Assembly (NCBI RefSeq): GCF_037975245.1 | Contig: NC_092568.1 | Location: forward strand, 38,762,131 to 38,826,130 | Direction: 5' to 3' | Length of the DNA stretch: 64,000 nt | DNA from: Apostichopus japonicus | Lineage: Eukaryota; Echinodermata; Holothuroidea; Aspidochirotida; Stichopodidae | In this document: positions 61,091-64,000 of the stretch, piece after piece | Position numbering within the stretch: position 1 is the first letter of the stretch | Layout of the letters: every line of letters begins with the position of its first letter | Program-made: the position numbers and the translations under genes | Notes under the pieces: generated by a model | Databases searched by the model: none | What the model saw: the letters and a program-made list of their open reading frames with translations, nothing else | Told to the model about the DNA's origin: nothing

Positions 61091-61991
61091 CAGGGGCGAC
61101 GATCTGTTTCAATTATTGGGGGGGGGGGGGACATTTGCTTTGGTGCAGGTGTGTAGCAACTTTCATCCCCCAAATTGTTCGCGCCAGGGTCGGGATTTGA
61201 GTTGTGAAAGTGGGGGGGGGGGCAAACCTGCCAGCAAGACTATCTAAGCGGAGCGCCACCATCGGTTGGCGCGGAGCGTACAAGAATTTTTTGGGCTTTA
61301 CAAATATTCCAGGCCGGAAACGGCACTTCCCGAGTGCTCAGAGGTGCATGTACCCATCCTTGAAATATGGATCTCATGTCTGCAATTGTATCTAGATAGT
61401 TAATTATCGTTTAAAAATTTGAAGAGGATTGATAGTAGAACATATGGTCAGATGGTTATGTACAAATTTTGTTATACGTTACATTCTAAGAGGAGCGCAA
61501 TCCTCGTTTGGCAAGGAGCGTCGAAATTTTCGAAGAAAGGGACCCTTGATCGGTAAAATTAACACCCATATAGGCTTTAAATTGCATCTAAACAATTAAT
61601 GAACGTGTGTAAATTTAGGGAGGACAGATAGAAGAACTTTATAGGGTGATGTACAATTGAAGCTTCTACGTTACTATTTAGGCGGTGCACCACCATCAGT
61701 TGGCGCGGCGCGTCGAAATTTAAGTAAAAGGGAAATCCTAGATCAGCAAAAATGACACTTCTGGTAACAATAAATCGCATCTAGACAGTTCTTTCCCCCT
61801 AAAATTATGAGTTTATTGTGCATTGGACCGATCAAGAATATATTCAGCACCCACTTCGAAATTCTCCCTGCGGTCCCCACTTCTTGGAGCACTTGGCAAA
61901 TATTGGGGGCTGAACATACCTTTACCCCCCCCCCCCCCCACTTTTTTCATGGGGGATAAGCCCCTCAAGTCAACCGGCTCCGTCGCCACTG
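61091..61991. mobile_element. MITE-like element with three internal modules
   Basis: Ends CAGGGGCGACG and the inverse of CAGTGGCGACGG. The 8-bp flanks do not match, so the ends are provisional. The shared hairpin module occurs three times (61244-61284, about 61487-61527 and about 61677-61715), each followed by a CACTTC-type block and a GCATCTA-type block, so the interior is a diverged tandem array. Confidence 0.6.
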
Positions 61992-61994
61992 AAG

Positions 61995-63600
61995 TCGAGG
62001 CGGGGTGACTTTTTGGATTTTTCAATGCGACTAGGTGCAACAAATTCAGTACACTGTGTATTGAATTTAACTATTGATAAACCCAATATGCAAATCTGGC
62101 TTTCGTAAATCGTTTAGTTATTCAACGCATTCAGTAGAGCTGCAACGTTGAAAATCAATTCCTGAAGCTAGCAATGTTGCACATGCCGCGGATTCATCAC
62201 ATGCAGAATTGAATCGCTAGTGTGTTATCTCCAGGATTCGTAACCTGTGCTGCGAACCATGTGCTAGCTCCAGCTCCAGTTATTCTGCATGCTACATGTT
62301 ACGATGTTAAACACAAATTTTATTTAGCTTCGAAACAAATAGGCCTATCTGATAGAGCTGTTGTGGAAGAATAATTTCGATTAGGGTTGTGCACATTTGT
62401 CTGCAAAACGACTAAGGTCTGGTAAAAAGTGGGGGCAAATTCCCCCTCTTGCCCACCCCCCCCCCCCCCGTAACCCGCCCATGGTTCGCGCTATAGTATA
62501 TATACTCGTTATAGTATATCTATATGGTTACTGATTGCTACAGCCCTATTTTCCTTTATTTATTGGCAAACCAAACATCATTACGAATACGTCCCTCTAC
62601 CACCTGAGTCCGGCTGAACCTCTATTCTTAAAACCGAAAGCTGCACTATAGAATGCAGTTTACATTTTTTTTGGCTCTTTGCTTTTAAGTTGCTGTATAA
62701 GACATACATAGCACTACATTTACAACCATCATCAATGTAACCAAGTATTCAACATTATATATTTTTTTTAAATTTAATTCGACATATGTCTATTTCAGGA
62801 CTTATGGTAGAATAGGTGCAATATGCCCCGTGTACGTTTTCTTCTGTGTCCAGGCGATGTTTCAAAACCCGGCAGCACTTGGAATTCTGTGAGATCGTGA
62901 TTATCAAAACTAACCCATAAATCAGTTGAAACAGAGAATTTCACTGAATGACCTATGCGACATCATTGAAACATTAAGGGATTTTGTATAAAGGGCCTAC
63001 GTGTGATATGATAATTCAACATAACAGAGGGGCAATGCACAGGGTATAATTTTGTGTTTATCTATGTAACTTCCCATTAACATTTTAACCATGTCTGTAA
63101 AGTTGGTACATCCTTTGAGTGTTGCGACCCACGGATTTGATGCAAAATTTTAACCCAATATGTCAATTAACCACAACTATAGCGATGCAATCACCACGTT
63201 GTCTACACTAAAACATGGTTTCTAGTACGAATTAATCTGCACTTTATACGTAATGGCGTTTGGCTTCACAAATCTGTAACAGCTGGATTTTCTTACTTTC
63301 ATTTTTCTTTCCTGAGTTGAACTTTACCATATATCATTATGAAACCATTGGAAATCGTTGACATCCGAAAACAGCAACTCCCTTAAATTAAGACAATGAA
63401 CTTTAATTTTTGAAGATGTATTACGCAATAATAAACATTCACATCCTACGCTTGCTCTCCCCGTTTCCTGTGTCTGTATATTTCACACAGACATATAAAG
63501 GCTTAGTGTGAAAAACCTAACAGTATAAGTGCACACTATGGCGGAAGTATATTCAATAACGCCTCCGTTCAAGTTTAGTAGGGCATAATGCGATTGAGCC
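61995..63600. other. Intergenic DNA, nothing recognised
   Basis: A+T-rich, with a long C tract at about 62454-62469. No gene or complete element seen. Confidence 0.45.
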
Positions 63601-63619
63601 GTCTTATAATTGACGTGTC

Positions 63620-64000
63620 GAAAATCTTTATATACTATAATATGCTATGTATAGATGATCTTGCTATAACTGTTAATTGTGCAGATTTTCGTGCTCTAAA
63701 TATTACTATATAAATACTGTTGCTATACTGCTATTGTACATATGACCTTGTAATGAATGCTATTGTATGGGTGCTCTTGTTATGATATGATATTGGGCAC
63801 ATATGATCTAGCAAAATATACTATTGTATAAATGCTATCGCTATAGTAACATTGTACAAATGATATTGCTATAGTGATATTGTATATATGATTTCGCTAT
63901 AAATGCTAATTGTAAAGAGTTTTCTTACTATAGATATACTATTGTATGGATGCTATTTCTATAGATGCTAGCGTACACATGATATTAATGCTACTTTATT
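63620..64000. repeat. Degenerate tandem repeat running off the window
   Basis: Variants of GCTATTGTATAAATGATATT and TGCTATAG recur about every 30-40 bp to the window end. Non-coding; the right edge is outside the window. Confidence 0.8.

Overview
The window is nuclear DNA of an animal, most likely a marine invertebrate. The evidence is a multi-exon gene with GT/AG introns whose protein reads as animal dihydroxyacetone-phosphate acyltransferase (GNPAT), LINE and hAT transposons, A+T-rich intergenic DNA and intronic minisatellites. Nothing seen fixes the phylum. An echinoderm or other marine deuterostome is a guess. No rRNA, tRNA, CRISPR or bacterial-type operon was found.

Layout. 1-8.4 kb: intergenic DNA with one hAT-type MITE (1005-1351) and two tandem-repeat blocks (about 73 bp x4; about 425 bp x3). 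8.5-26.3 kb, minus strand: GNPAT in 13 exons whose frame is preserved at every junction, plus a tentative first exon. Its introns carry three minisatellites, a fold-back element and a perfect 50-bp palindrome. 26.9-43.2 kb: a tandem segmental duplication of about 7.7-7.9 kb. Each copy holds one 'A' gene and one 'B' gene (minus strand) of an unrecognised helical, probably membrane-active family. A1, A2 and B2 are intact and B1 is cut at the duplication edge. B2 has an 18-bp first coding exon 5.7 kb upstream (49091-49108). That intron contains four mobile elements nested inside one another, each with its own target-site duplication (TSD). 49-57.5 kb: repeat-rich DNA in which a LINE is split by a 3.05-kb hAT element that keeps 8-bp TSDs and its transposase C-terminal domain. 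57.5-64 kb: no recognised gene; an inverted pair of octamer-bearing motifs, another MITE with three internal modules, and a degenerate tandem repeat running off the window.

How it fits together. GNPAT is the only housekeeping gene here; it performs the first acylation of ether-lipid (plasmalogen) synthesis in peroxisomes. The A/B cluster has grown by at least two rounds of duplication: an A/B split, then the tandem 8-kb duplication whose edges lie in a MITE. The MITEs have mutually related GC-rich termini, 8-bp TSDs, poly-G/poly-C tracts and often a shared hairpin module that also occurs in the 3-kb hAT element. They appear to have driven much of the structural change. Exon limits come from reading splice sites and frames by eye. 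Family calls rest on remembered family features, not on database searches.
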